A stretch of DNA of 64,000 nt. It comes from Pseudomonas sp. URIL14HWK12:I12 (GTDB lineage: Bacteria; Pseudomonadota; Gammaproteobacteria; Pseudomonadales; Pseudomonadaceae). Location: NCBI RefSeq assembly GCF_003097135.1, contig NZ_QEQL01000002.1, positions 62,001 to 126,000 on the forward strand, given 5' to 3'. Position 1 is the stretch's first letter. Every line of letters begins with the position of its first letter. This document shows positions 54,001-61,871 of this stretch, piece after piece. Made by a program: the position numbers and the translations under genes. A model generated the notes under the pieces. The model ran no database searches. It saw nothing but the letters and a program-made list of their open reading frames with translations, and was not told the DNA's origin.

Positions 54001-55568
54001 CTGCCGGTGTTGTCGGCGCGGCGCTTGGAGACCAGGCCGCCCAGCACGTCGCCGGCCTTTTCCGTGTAACCCTCTTCGCCGTTAAGCACCTGGCTTTCGA
54101 CTACCAGTTTGCGAGCGCTGATGGTGGTGTTTTCGCTGCTCTTGACCACAGACCCCCGCACCTGGGTGTCGCCGGAACTGCTCATTGTGATGTTGCGTGC
54201 CTCCAGCCGTGTGGGCACGTTCTGTTCCTGCGTATCATGCTCGTCCCGCTTGCTCGACCACAGGTGCTTGCGGTGATAGGTCTGGGTCCGGCTATCGACC
54301 CGCTGGGTGCCAGCGTCCAGCCGCAGGTCGCCGCCGCTGGTCAGGCTGGCGTCGCCGTCGGCCTTCAGGTCGGCGGCTATCACGTCGAGGTTGCCCTTGG
54401 CCTCGAAACTGAGGTTGTTCCTCGCGGTGACGACCGACTCCAGAACTTGGGTTTTTTGGGTCTGCTTGCTCACCAGGTAGCGTTCGGTGACTATGCCCAG
54501 GAATTGGCTATCCCAGTCTTCGGGCCACGACTTCTCTTCGCTCTGGTGCTGCCCCGGCTGCAGCCTGAAGTTGCCGCCGGTGCGGCCGCGGACGTCGCGC
54601 CCGGCCAGGTGGGCGTAGGTAATGGTCAGGTCGCCGTCGGCCCGTAAGTTGACGTCGCCGGCGGTAGACGCAATGCCGGTGAGCGCCTGTGTGTCGCCAA
54701 TGTCCAGGGTGCCGGCGGACTCCACGTCGACCCCGGCCTGGCCTATGAATTGGGCGCCGGCCATGCGAACGCCGGCGCCTTCGCGGGTACTGATCACCCG
54801 AATCCGCCCGGCCTTCATGGCGCCGAGCAACTGTGCGTCGATTGCCTGCTCACCGCCTTGGTGGGTTTCCAGTACCTGGCCGTCGGTAGAAACGCGGTTG
54901 CGCCCGATGATCGCCGTTACCTCGCCGGGCAGCTCCATTGCGCCATTGATGTCGACCCGTGGCGCGATCAGCCGCACGGCACCGTCGCTGGAAAGGCCCG
55001 CGCCGTCGGCCTGTAGAAATCCGGGTGCATCGAAGGTGTTCAGCCCGACCAACCGGCCGTCGACCACCTCAGGCGTACCTACCAGGAAGGCACTTTGCGG
55101 TGCGTTGATCAGCCGCCCACCATTGATGTGAATGCCATTGGGGTTGGCCAGTACATAGTCGGCGGCCTGGCCGAAGATCTCCTGGGGGCCGTTGATGCGC
55201 GAGGCAGCACTGCCCACCACTTCGTTGATGATCATGCCGGCGGCTGCACCGTTGAACTGCGGGTTGGCGCCCAGCTCGCCCAGCAGTACCGATTGCCCGG
55301 CGGCGGTGGCGTTGTTGAGCACCACGCCACCGGCACTGACGTCATAGCCCAGATATTGGTTGTGCGAAGTGCCGTTGACTGGCGGCGCAATGTTGACCAG
55401 GGCGGTGGCGCCGTGCTGCTCCACTTGCGGTGTGCCCCCAGGGCCGGCCTGCGGCACGATGCCCTGGGCCGATACCCCAGCCGGTGCCAGCAGCACGGTG
55501 GCGATCGCCCAGCGCAGGGGGTCGCGGGCAAGCTTCGAGGGGACACGGGTCGGGTGCTTGCGTTTCAT
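51024..55568 (-). CDS. Two-partner secretion exoprotein TpsA (filamentous haemagglutinin family)
   Basis: A 1514-residue secreted adhesin-like protein. A signal peptide (RWAIATVLLAPAGVSA) is followed by the TPS secretion domain (about 35-270) with the hallmark NQYLGYDVSAGGVVLNN and ANPNGIHINGG motifs. The rest is a long series of beta-helix repeats of the haemagglutinin-repeat type. I see no cysteine. It stops within repeats, without a VENN motif or toxin domain, so it is not a complete CdiA. It follows its TpsB transporter gene by 33 bases, and secretion to the surface or medium is expected. Confidence 0.92.
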   Translation of the reverse strand: MKRKHPTRVPSKLARDPLRWAIATVLLAPAGVSAQGIVPQAGPGGTPQVEQHGATALVNIAPPVNGTSHNQYLGYDVSAGGVVLNNATAAGQSVLLGELGANPQFNGAAAGMIINEVVGSAASRINGPQEIFGQAADYVLANPNGIHINGGRLINAPQSAFLVGTPEVVDGRLVGLNTFDAPGFLQADGAGLSSDGAVRLIAPRVDINGAMELPGEVTAIIGRNRVSTDGQVLETHQGGEQAIDAQLLGAMKAGRIRVISTREGAGVRMAGAQFIGQAGVDVESAGTLDIGDTQALTGIASTAGDVNLRADGDLTITYAHLAGRDVRGRTGGNFRLQPGQHQSEEKSWPEDWDSQFLGIVTERYLVSKQTQKTQVLESVVTARNNLSFEAKGNLDVIAADLKADGDASLTSGGDLRLDAGTQRVDSRTQTYHRKHLWSSKRDEHDTQEQNVPTRLEARNITMSSSGDTQVRGSVVKSSENTTISARKLVVESQVLNGEEGYTEKAGDVLGGLVSKRRADNTGSSQTHAGSRVHADGTLSVTADEMLIKGSQVHGARGAELVSGKGTISLESSHNLVLKHKDESQGAMYGLTGTRDDTRQRTEQAVRSEAGSGTNLTLKAKTDTNITGAQLAAKEAVNVRAEGDVKIAPDINRDQLQSQVSDRHFVATAQQTQEAEDNKAASKQWAAEVGLQQVDTRASTEAKTVQRPTIEGASVAITAGKTSTLHSADITAHQGKVNIDGKQVVLGSTSDSHSKTQNTRTTGGGIGVTAGMDRSGSYSWGAHEATDIREQRTVAQTTHISSKADTQLTADHGKGHVQNTGANVEAGGVVEVNAASVNNVAARDTEERAEARKASKGTAGLNIETRFLTRPIEKYLTGQDQTVFQKGVEEALEAPSLGIDLAGSHTSRLEETARDTARVSQFEGNTVQAQVHGHLKDEGTVYLAREGAVGIRARSHEASAAHNNETSHIKRLDVEGSGRLDTVTSTDVNGRLMASGGSFEEEKTSSAAVPALIDGAQGIAIQLGTDGRYEGTHFNSHEGVTTVQAKGSITLDQANDTQKQTTSTLDGFGWGRLGTSPDKARNIGAGGALTYDQITREASVGRGVDLQGKQAQFLAGGDFRSEGLSAGREQPLEKVRIEAGGKANLGAGVNTSSAQGQRLGGGIQVSTSTAPGSLGGGLGGHFDAGRTQERVREETHSALDTQHLQVIANARSAEAVRLDGVQANASTIDLQAPNGGMLVDAATRTEHKGNLAITAGLGANTLKTGTKDTDTSGLHARLKVKVDNLDSTTHTNASLKADGVNLVSAGDTHLNGVVIDANQVTGQIGGHLQVATRQDRVKGTEVNVDGRISQEHNPQGLLNAVSAVAGPFANKVGNHAAGIRKLDANTSPGISVDVVRTDRTTAAQQTMVSGREGVSLEVAGTTHLSGSVIKAAQGQVALAEGKVQQHDLSGRDYRSDLSINASNSPTELLSTVLNEATSDKGAQAAQDQHVNAGFYRSGGHDTTEVLKAQIEQASR

Positions 55569-55601
55569 GGGGCGGTTTCCTTCTTCTTCTTGAGGAGCGT
55601 T

Positions 55602-57263
55602 TCAAAGGCGGGCCTGCAACTGCAATTGCCAGTAGCCGGTGGGCCGCTCGCCCTGGCGGCGGTAGAGGGGGTGGTGGTAGTCGAAGCTCATGGCCAACTC
55701 GCCGCGGCTCAGGCTTGCGCCCAGCGCGGTACCCGCCAGGCGCTCACCGCGCTGGCCTCGGCGGCCATCACCCTGGGCAATGTCCAGCCCCACGCGGGGT
55801 ACGAGGGCCAGGCCCATGGGCAGCGGGCGTGGCAGGCTCAGGGTGTTCTGCCAATAGGCGCCGCGGTCGAAGCTGGCGGGCAGGTCGCGGAAGCCGCGCA
55901 AGCTCAGGTCGCCCGGCAGGTAGAGCTGGTCGGGGCCCGGCAGAGTGGCGCGGGTGTACTGGGCACCGAGCTGGCTGCCCCAGTGCCACCTCTGGCCCAA
56001 CACCCGGCCGCTGCGCGTATGGCCCAGGGTGGTGCGCCACAGGCCGAACGTGGCGCTGGGCGATGCCGGGCCCTGGCGTGGCATGCCGTCGTCGGCGCGC
56101 CAGCCGCCCAGGCCCCGGCTGTACAGCAGTTGCGCGTTCCACTGGCCGTGGCCTGACCACAAGGCATCGAGCTGCAGGCCGAGGCTATTGTAGGTGGGGC
56201 TTTGCAGCCCGCTGAGGCGCCCTTGCACGTACGTTTCGATGGCTTTGTGGGTGGCGCGCAGGGTGGTGCTGTACAGGCTGCTGCGGTCTCGCCAGAGCTG
56301 GCGTTCCAGCGCTGCGCCATACACCGTGCCGCTGCCCTGGCTGACGACTGCGCCATGGGCGGCGGGGCTACGGCTGCGATAGGCATAGCGGGCCGCATTC
56401 AGGCTCAATTGCCAGGGCCCGTGCGGCACGCTGTAGCCGCCGAAATAGCTACGGTTGAAATTCGGGCCGGCCGGCAGCGTGCGTTGCACCCCCAGTACCA
56501 GGGCATCGTTCCAGCGTGCCGGGCTGTCGAGGTTGAACGTCAGCAGGGCGCGGTTGCGGCCGCTACTGGCCGAACCCCGGTTGTCCAGCAGCACCGTGGG
56601 CCAGGCGCGCGGCGGGTGGCTCAGGGGGCTGAGGCGGACGCGAGTGCCGCCGGTGCGCTGGCCGGGGAGCAGATCGGCAGTGAGGTCGAGCACCCGCAGG
56701 CGGTTGAGCTGGTCGAGCCCGCGCTCGAGGGTTGGCAGGTGCAGGGGCTTGCCGGGCAGGGTGCCGAAGGCGTTGCCCAGCGAAAGGGGCAGGTCTGGGT
56801 CAGTGACCTCCACGGCCTCGACCTCGCCCTCCACCACCAGCACCTGCAGCGGCCCCCCAAACTCGCGCGGCGCCAGGCGGTACGGCCGCGCGCCGATGTA
56901 GCCGGCCAGCACGTATTGCGCGGTAATTGCCTCAAGCACTTGATTGATGGCCACTGGCGACATGCAGGGCGCCAGGTAGGGGGCTGCGCTCAGGCGTAGC
57001 TGGGCGTCGCTGAGCAGCCGATTGCCGTGCAGCCGCAGGCCCTGGATCGGTTCGCAGCGGCCAGGTGCCTTGCTGGCCTGGGGCGCCGAAGCGGGCGCGG
57101 GTGCCAGCAACTGGCGCTGGCGCCTCTCCAGCTCGTCGCGATCCCGCTGCCGCGCGAACGCATCCAGTTGCTGCCAGGCGTTGCTCGAGCCCTGGTCGGC
57201 GGCCGAGGGCGTTGGCCACAATGCCAGCGCCCCCGCGATCAAAAGGGTGTAAACGGCATGCAC
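55602..57263 (-). CDS. Two-partner secretion transporter TpsB (ShlB/FhaC/HecB family)
   Basis: A protein of about 553 residues with a hydrophobic signal-like start, a Pro/Ala-rich linker, two POTRA domains (first around PIQGLRLHGNRLLSDAQLRL) and a C-terminal 16-strand barrel containing the conserved LRGF motif. It exports the TpsA protein across the outer membrane. The start is uncertain: GTG at 57263 is chosen because AGGTG lies upstream and the 38-base palindrome would then be fully in the leader; a TTG at 57299 would add 12 residues and put the start inside the palindrome. Confidence 0.9.
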   Translation of the reverse strand: MHAVYTLLIAGALALWPTPSAADQGSSNAWQQLDAFARQRDRDELERRQRQLLAPAPASAPQASKAPGRCEPIQGLRLHGNRLLSDAQLRLSAAPYLAPCMSPVAINQVLEAITAQYVLAGYIGARPYRLAPREFGGPLQVLVVEGEVEAVEVTDPDLPLSLGNAFGTLPGKPLHLPTLERGLDQLNRLRVLDLTADLLPGQRTGGTRVRLSPLSHPPRAWPTVLLDNRGSASSGRNRALLTFNLDSPARWNDALVLGVQRTLPAGPNFNRSYFGGYSVPHGPWQLSLNAARYAYRSRSPAAHGAVVSQGSGTVYGAALERQLWRDRSSLYSTTLRATHKAIETYVQGRLSGLQSPTYNSLGLQLDALWSGHGQWNAQLLYSRGLGGWRADDGMPRQGPASPSATFGLWRTTLGHTRSGRVLGQRWHWGSQLGAQYTRATLPGPDQLYLPGDLSLRGFRDLPASFDRGAYWQNTLSLPRPLPMGLALVPRVGLDIAQGDGRRGQRGERLAGTALGASLSRGELAMSFDYHHPLYRRQGERPTGYWQLQLQARL

Positions 57264-57272
57264 GGATGACAC

Positions 57273-57310
57273 CTGAAAGTTATTCGTTCGAATGAACAAT
57301 AAACTTTCAG
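57273..57310. repeat. 38-base near-perfect palindrome ahead of the two-partner secretion genes
   Basis: Two 17-base arms (CTGAAAGTTATTCGTTC and GAACAATAAACTTTCAG) flank GAAT. In the transcript of the tpsB-tpsA operon 15 of 17 positions pair, counting one G-U, giving a strong hairpin about 10 bases before the chosen start codon. It could be an operator, a translation-controlling hairpin or a remnant of a mobile end. Nothing else resembling it was noticed in the window. Confidence 0.75.
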
Positions 57311-57384
57311 GTATTCGATTGAGTTAGGAAGGTTCTGATGCGTCTGAAGGAAACCCGACTATTTGCTGTAGGGCGCTTCCTACG

Positions 57385-57972
57385 TCAGGGTTTGATTTCG
57401 ATCAGCGTCCCATCTTTCACCAGCCCCCAGACTTCACGCATATCGGAATTGGTCATGGCGATGCAGCCATCAGTCCAGTCCAACGAGGCGAAGTACCATT
57501 CCGGGTACTCTTCGTTGATCGGCGTCCCGTGAATCATGATCATGCTGCCGGGCTTGACCCCGTCTCGCTGGGCCCGGGCCAGGTCGGCGGCATTGGGGTA
57601 GGAGATATGCATGGCCAGGTTGAACTTGTCGCTGGTCTTGCGCCAATCGACCCAGTAGAGCCCTTCGGGAGTACGCCGGTCACCCTCGCGCTCCTTGGCG
57701 CCCCTGGGCTGTTTGCCAAGCGATACCCGATAGCTCTTCATCAACACGCCTGCGCTCATCAACTGGAGCTGGCGGCTGGACTTGATTACCACCACCTTGT
57801 CGATCAGCCCGTGGCTCTTGAGCGGAACGGGCGCGGCTTGCGGCGGTGCCGTTGGAGGTGGCACAGGCTTGGCCAGCGGCCGAGTGATGATGGTTTCGGT
57901 GAAGGCGGCCATGGCAGGCCAGGGTGCGCTCAGCAAGGCGAGCACAGCGAAAACAGCGAATAACGTACGCAT
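57385..57972 (-). CDS. L,D-transpeptidase (YkuD family)
   Basis: A 195-residue periplasmic enzyme. The signal peptide runs to AMAAF (about residue 24), followed by a Pro-rich linker (33-52) and a YkuD domain. The catalytic Cys lies in SLDWTDGCIAMTN and a conserved HGTP supplies His. This DWTDGC form, where other members have SHGC, is a common proteobacterial subtype. It may cross-link peptidoglycan or attach proteins to it. It lies downstream of the two-partner secretion genes' promoter region and reads the same way, but is separate from them. Confidence 0.9.
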   Translation of the reverse strand: MRTLFAVFAVLALLSAPWPAMAAFTETIITRPLAKPVPPPTAPPQAAPVPLKSHGLIDKVVVIKSSRQLQLMSAGVLMKSYRVSLGKQPRGAKEREGDRRTPEGLYWVDWRKTSDKFNLAMHISYPNAADLARAQRDGVKPGSMIMIHGTPINEEYPEWYFASLDWTDGCIAMTNSDMREVWGLVKDGTLIEIKP

Positions 57973-58013
57973 CGAAGCAGAACCCTGGGGCCTTGGCCCC
58001 CGAAAACGGGCTG

Positions 58014-58568
58014 TCAGGAATCCGCCGGCGGTAAGGGCAACGGCGGCAGCACTTCATTGCGAACAGGGTAGCTATTGGCCAGCCTGTCTGCGAAAAAGCA
58101 TTCTAAAGTACGCGCGACCGTCCGGAAAGCCAGCTCTGCCCAAGGAATCTCCTGTTCGCTGAACAGCCTCGCCTCCAGCGTCTCCTGGCCTGCCTCGAAG
58201 TGTTCGCTGGCCATCTCGGCACGGAAGAACACGTGCACCTGATTAATGTGCGGCAGGTCGAACAGGGTATAGAGCTGGGCCTGGCCCAAGTGCGCGCAGG
58301 CCTCTTCAAGGGTTTCCCGGCGCGCCGCTTGCTCCAGGCTCTCGCCGTTTTCCATGAAGCCTGCGGGCAGGGTCCAGTAGCCTTGCCTCGGCTCGATGGC
58401 GCGCCGGCACAGCAACACCCGGCCCTGCCAGGCCGGCACGCTGCCGGCGACAATATTGGGGTTCTGGTAATGGACATGCGCGCAGTGGCTGCATACGTAA
58501 CGCGGGCGGTTGTCGCCCGGCGGGATCTGGTGGGTAACGGTGTTGCCGCACTGGCTGCAGAATTTCAT
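58014..58568 (-). CDS. NUDIX hydrolase with N-terminal zinc ribbon
   Basis: A 184-residue protein. Residues 1-30 form a zinc ribbon (MKFCSQCGNTV, then YVCSHCAHVHYQNP), typical of NudC/YfcD-like NADH pyrophosphatases. The NUDIX box GFMENGESLEQAARRETLEEA lies around 77-97, keeping G-x5-E-x7-REtlEE. It probably hydrolyses a nucleoside diphosphate derivative. ATG at 58568 gives the zinc-ribbon start; an upstream start would add a non-homologous tail. It is divergent from the CoA pyrophosphatase gene. Confidence 0.88.
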   Translation of the reverse strand: MKFCSQCGNTVTHQIPPGDNRPRYVCSHCAHVHYQNPNIVAGSVPAWQGRVLLCRRAIEPRQGYWTLPAGFMENGESLEQAARRETLEEACAHLGQAQLYTLFDLPHINQVHVFFRAEMASEHFEAGQETLEARLFSEQEIPWAELAFRTVARTLECFFADRLANSYPVRNEVLPPLPLPPADS

Positions 58569-58690
58569 CGTGATCGGTCCTCGCTTGCGCCTATCCTGAA
58601 GCCCTGCCGTCGACAGGGCAAGCGGGGGCTTGGGCGGCGCGGCGCTTTGCGGCATGATTCGAAACAAGCGTTCAAGAATGGACATGCCCC

Positions 58691-59290
58691 ATGCTCGATG
58701 AGTTGTTGACTCGACTGAGTGGCTATACCCCGCGGCCGTTGCACAGCGACGCCCGCTATCCTGAGGCGGCAGTGTTGATGCCCATTACCCGCGCCGACGA
58801 GCCGGAGCTGGTGCTCACGCTGCGCGCCAAGGGCCTTTCGACCCACAGTGGCGAGGTGGCCTTTCCCGGCGGGCGCCGCGACCCGGAGGACACAGACCTG
58901 CTGTTCACCGCCCTGCGCGAGGCCGAGGAAGAGATCGGCCTGCCGCCGGGCATGGTCGAGGTGGCAGGGCCGCTCAGCCCATTGGTGTCCAAGCATGGGT
59001 TGAAGGTCACGCCCTGGGTAGGGGTGATACCCGATTACGTTGAATACCGGCCCAATGATGCGGAGATCGCAGCGGTCTTCAGTGTGCCGTTGTCGTTCTT
59101 TCTGAATGACCCGCGCGAGCATACTCACCGCATCGATTATCAAGGGCGCAGTTGGTACGTGCCCAGCTATCGCTACCAGGGGTTCAAGATCTGGGGGCTG
59201 TCGGCGATCATGATCGTCGAGCTGATGAACGTGGCCTTCGATGCGGGCATCTCGATGCATGAACCACCGGCCGGCTATGTGGCGGTCTGA
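58691..59290 (+). CDS. CoA pyrophosphatase (NUDIX, NudL-like)
   Basis: A 199-residue NUDIX enzyme of the CoA-pyrophosphatase branch. The LRAKGLSTHSGEVAFPGG motif is the UPF0035/CoA signature, directly followed by the NUDIX box GGRRDPEDTDLLFTALREAE with EEIGL. It cleaves CoA to 4'-phosphopantetheine and 3',5'-ADP. It leads a short rightward run (CoA pyrophosphatase, gamma carbonic anhydrase, DUF1289). Confidence 0.92.
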   Translation: MLDELLTRLSGYTPRPLHSDARYPEAAVLMPITRADEPELVLTLRAKGLSTHSGEVAFPGGRRDPEDTDLLFTALREAEEEIGLPPGMVEVAGPLSPLVSKHGLKVTPWVGVIPDYVEYRPNDAEIAAVFSVPLSFFLNDPREHTHRIDYQGRSWYVPSYRYQGFKIWGLSAIMIVELMNVAFDAGISMHEPPAGYVAV

Positions 59291-59311
59291 ACTGACGATG
59301 AGGGCTGAAGC

Positions 59312-59839
59312 ATGAAATACCGCCTGGGTGAGGCGCGCGTCGAGGCGCACGCAAGCAGCTGGATCGCACCGGGTGCCACGGTGGTTGGCAAGGTGCGTTT
59401 GCAAGCCGATGCCAGCGTCTGGTTCGGTGCGGTGCTGCGTGGCGACAACGAGCTGATCGACATCGGCGAAGGCAGCAACGTGCAGGACGGCAGTGTGATG
59501 CACACCGACCCCGGCCAGCCGCTGACGCTGGGCAAAGGCGTAACGGTTGGGCACAACGCCATGTTGCACGGTTGCCAGGTCGGCGATTACAGCTTGATCG
59601 GCATCAACGCGGTGGTGCTCAACGGCGCCCGCATCGGCAGGCACTGCCTGATTGGCGCAAACACACTGATACCCGAAGGCAAGGAAATACCCGATGGCTC
59701 GCTGGTGATGGGCTCACCTGGCAAAGTGGTGCGCGAGCTCACGGCCGAACAAAAGCAGCGCCTGGAGGCAAGCGCCGCGCATTACGTGGCAAACGCCCGG
59801 CGCTACGCCCGTGACCTGGCCGAGGACGAACAGCCATGA
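59312..59839 (+). CDS. Gamma-carbonic anhydrase family protein
   Basis: A 175-residue left-handed beta-helix protein of the YrdA/PaaY/CaiE gamma-carbonic anhydrase family. Hexapeptide repeats run through the first 130 residues, and the metal-binding His residues are in VMHTDP and VGHNAMLHG. The C-terminus (SPGKVVREL) is typical. Many such proteins have weak carbonic anhydrase or thioesterase activity. The stop overlaps the DUF1289 start (ATGA). Confidence 0.9.
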   Translation: MKYRLGEARVEAHASSWIAPGATVVGKVRLQADASVWFGAVLRGDNELIDIGEGSNVQDGSVMHTDPGQPLTLGKGVTVGHNAMLHGCQVGDYSLIGINAVVLNGARIGRHCLIGANTLIPEGKEIPDGSLVMGSPGKVVRELTAEQKQRLEASAAHYVANARRYARDLAEDEQP

Positions 59840-60033
59840 TCGAAACCGAGCGCGAGCGCCCGGTGCGCTCCCCGTGCGTGAGCATCTGTGCGCTGGATGA
59901 GCACGACCTGTGCTTGGGCTGCCAGCGGACCGCCAGCGAAATCAGCGGTTGGGGCCGAATGAACAATGATGAGCGGCGCCAGGTGCTGGCTCAACTGGCT
60001 GAGCGGGCGCGGGCGCAGGGCCTGATGCAGTGA
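59836..60033 (+). CDS. DUF1289 family protein
   Basis: A 65-residue cysteine-rich protein. [20 protein letters not shown] contains the four conserved Cys of DUF1289, probably a zinc or iron site, followed by the [16 protein letters not shown] helix. It is co-transcribed with the gamma carbonic anhydrase gene. Function unknown. Confidence 0.9.
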   Translation: MIETERERPVRSPCVSICALDEHDLCLGCQRTASEISGWGRMNNDERRQVLAQLAERARAQGLMQ

Positions 60034-60039
60034 TACAAT

Positions 60040-60064
60040 CGCCGGCCCTTTTTTCGCGCCGGCG
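60040..60064 (+). other. GC-rich hairpin in the VUT gene leader
   Basis: CGCCGGC (60040-60046) pairs with GCCGGCG (60058-60064) around an 11-base T-rich loop, 12 bases before the VUT gene start. It may terminate the upstream DUF1289 transcript or shape the leader; the poly-T lies inside the loop, so it is not a normal terminator. No preQ1 aptamer motif was recognised. Confidence 0.45.
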
Positions 60065-60076
60065 TGCCCCTTCTCC

Positions 60077-60544
60077 ATGATGTTCCTGCTTCTCTATATC
60101 GGCAGCGTGGTGCTGATCAACTTTGCCTTTTCCGCCGCGCCGTCACTTGACGTGCTCTGGTCGGCCTGGGGCGGGCTGGTGTTCATCCTGCGCGACATGG
60201 TCCAGGCCCGTTTCGGCCATGGCGCGCTGCTGGCCATGCTGGCAGCGCTGTTGCTGTCGTACTTCACCGCCGAGCCTGCGATCGCCCTGGCCAGCGCCGT
60301 GGCCTTCGGGATCTCCGAGCTGATCGACTGGCTGGTGTTCAGCGTGACTCGGCGGCCCCTGCGTGATCGCCTGTGGCTGAGCTCGGCGCTGAGCATCCCG
60401 GTCGACACCCTGATTTTCTTCGGCATGATCGGCGCGCTGACCCCGGCGGTCGTTGGCGTGTCGCTGCTCTCCAAGTTTGCCGGCGTCACTGCGGTATGGG
60501 GGGTGATGGCCGCACGCGCGCGCCGTCAGCCGGTGCCGCGCTGA
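60077..60544 (+). CDS. VUT family (YhhQ-related) membrane protein
   Basis: A 155-residue inner-membrane protein with about five hydrophobic segments and the FILRDMVQARFG motif diagnostic of the VUT family. The family includes YhhQ, which imports queuosine precursors; this shorter member may do the same, but that is inferred. The ATGATG start leaves a one-residue ambiguity. The hairpin at 60040-60064 lies in its leader. Confidence 0.85.
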   Translation: MMFLLLYIGSVVLINFAFSAAPSLDVLWSAWGGLVFILRDMVQARFGHGALLAMLAALLLSYFTAEPAIALASAVAFGISELIDWLVFSVTRRPLRDRLWLSSALSIPVDTLIFFGMIGALTPAVVGVSLLSKFAGVTAVWGVMAARARRQPVPR

Positions 60545-60622
60545 GCCGCGCCTTGGTGTAGAATCCGCCGCTTTCGCAGGCCGCGGCGCGGCCAGGCCCA
60601 TCCGCTCTCTCGAGGATTTGAC

Positions 60623-61804
60623 ATGACCCGTATCGGAACCCCGCTGTCGCCGACGGCCACCCGCGTGCTGCTGTGCGGCAGTGGCGAGCTGGGCAAGGAA
60701 GTCGTGATCGAACTGCAACGCCTGGGCGTGGAGGTGATTGCCGTTGATCGCTACGCCGATGCGCCTGCCATGCAAGTGGCTCATCGCAGCCATGTGATCA
60801 GCATGCTCGACGGCGCCGCGCTGCGCGCCGTGATCGAAGCCGAGAAGCCGCACTACATCGTTCCCGAGATCGAGGCCATCGCCACCGCTACGCTGGTGGA
60901 GCTGGAAAGCGAAGGCTACACCGTGATCCCGACCGCCCGCGCCGCACAGCTGACCATGAACCGCGAGGGCATCCGCCGCCTGGCGGCCGAAGAGCTGGGC
61001 CTGCCCACCTCGCCCTATCACTTTGCCGATACCTTCGAGCAATACAGCGCTGCGGTGGCCGAGCTGGGCTACCCCTGTGTGGTCAAGCCGGTGATGAGCT
61101 CGTCGGGCAAGGGCCAGAGCCTGCTGCGCTCGGAGGCCGACCTGCGCAAAGCGTGGGACTACGCCCAGGAAGGCGGGCGCGCAGGCAAGGGCCGGGTGAT
61201 CATCGAAGGCTTCATCGACTTCGAATACGAAATCACCTTGCTGACCGTGCGCCATGCCGGCGGTACCACCTTCTGCGCGCCGGTCGGCCACCGCCAGGAG
61301 AAAGGCGATTACCAGGAGTCCTGGCAGCCCCAGGCCATGAGCCCGGCCGCGCTTGCCGAGTCTGAGCGGGTGGCGCACAAGGTCACCGAGGCGTTGGGCG
61401 GCCGCGGGCTGTTCGGCGTAGAGCTGTTCGTCAAAGGCGACCAGGTGTGGTTCAGCGAGGTCTCGCCACGCCCCCATGACACAGGCTTGGTAACGCTGAT
61501 TTCCCAGGACCTTTCCCAGTTCGCGTTGCACGCACGTGCCATCCTGGGCCTGCCGGTGCCGGTGATTCGCCAGTTCGGGCCGTCGGCCTCGGCGGTGGTG
61601 CTGGTGGAGGGCCAGTCGACACAGACTGCGTTCGCCAATTTGGGCGCAGCGCTCAGCGAGCCGGACACGGCGCTGCGCTTGTTCGGCAAGCCTGAAGTGA
61701 ATGGGCAGCGGCGCATGGGCGTTGCGCTGGCCCGCGACGAAAGCATCGAGGCTGCGCGCGCCAAGGCCACCCGGGCTTCGCAGGCAATCAGCGTCGAGCT
61801 GTAA
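60623..61804 (+). CDS. purT: Formate-dependent phosphoribosylglycinamide formyltransferase
   Basis: A 393-residue ATP-grasp enzyme in purine synthesis. It formylates GAR with formate and ATP, independent of folate. The PurK/PurT N-terminal domain [12 protein letters not shown] (about 15-26), ATP-grasp residues in GKGQSLL and the [20 protein letters not shown] segment are present, and the end [16 protein letters not shown] is typical. Full length. A GC-rich hairpin lies just beyond the stop. Confidence 0.95.
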   Translation: MTRIGTPLSPTATRVLLCGSGELGKEVVIELQRLGVEVIAVDRYADAPAMQVAHRSHVISMLDGAALRAVIEAEKPHYIVPEIEAIATATLVELESEGYTVIPTARAAQLTMNREGIRRLAAEELGLPTSPYHFADTFEQYSAAVAELGYPCVVKPVMSSSGKGQSLLRSEADLRKAWDYAQEGGRAGKGRVIIEGFIDFEYEITLLTVRHAGGTTFCAPVGHRQEKGDYQESWQPQAMSPAALAESERVAHKVTEALGGRGLFGVELFVKGDQVWFSEVSPRPHDTGLVTLISQDLSQFALHARAILGLPVPVIRQFGPSASAVVLVEGQSTQTAFANLGAALSEPDTALRLFGKPEVNGQRRMGVALARDESIEAARAKATRASQAISVEL

Positions 61805-61822
61805 CGCTCCTGCACTGCATCA

Positions 61823-61859
61823 CGGGGTGGGCGCCCGGCACGGCCGAGCACCCACCCCG
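61823..61859. terminator. Hairpin between convergent purT and MFS genes
   Basis: CGGGGTGGG (61823-61831) pairs with CCCACCCCG (61851-61859) around a 19-base loop that can extend the stem. No T-run follows, so it is a probable bidirectional terminator of the GC-rich kind. Confidence 0.6.
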
Positions 61860-61871
61860 CAAACTGCGCCA

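Noticed and set aside
51024..57263. Contact-dependent inhibition (cdiBAI) locus
   Set aside because: TpsA has no VENN motif or toxin tail, and no small immunity gene follows.
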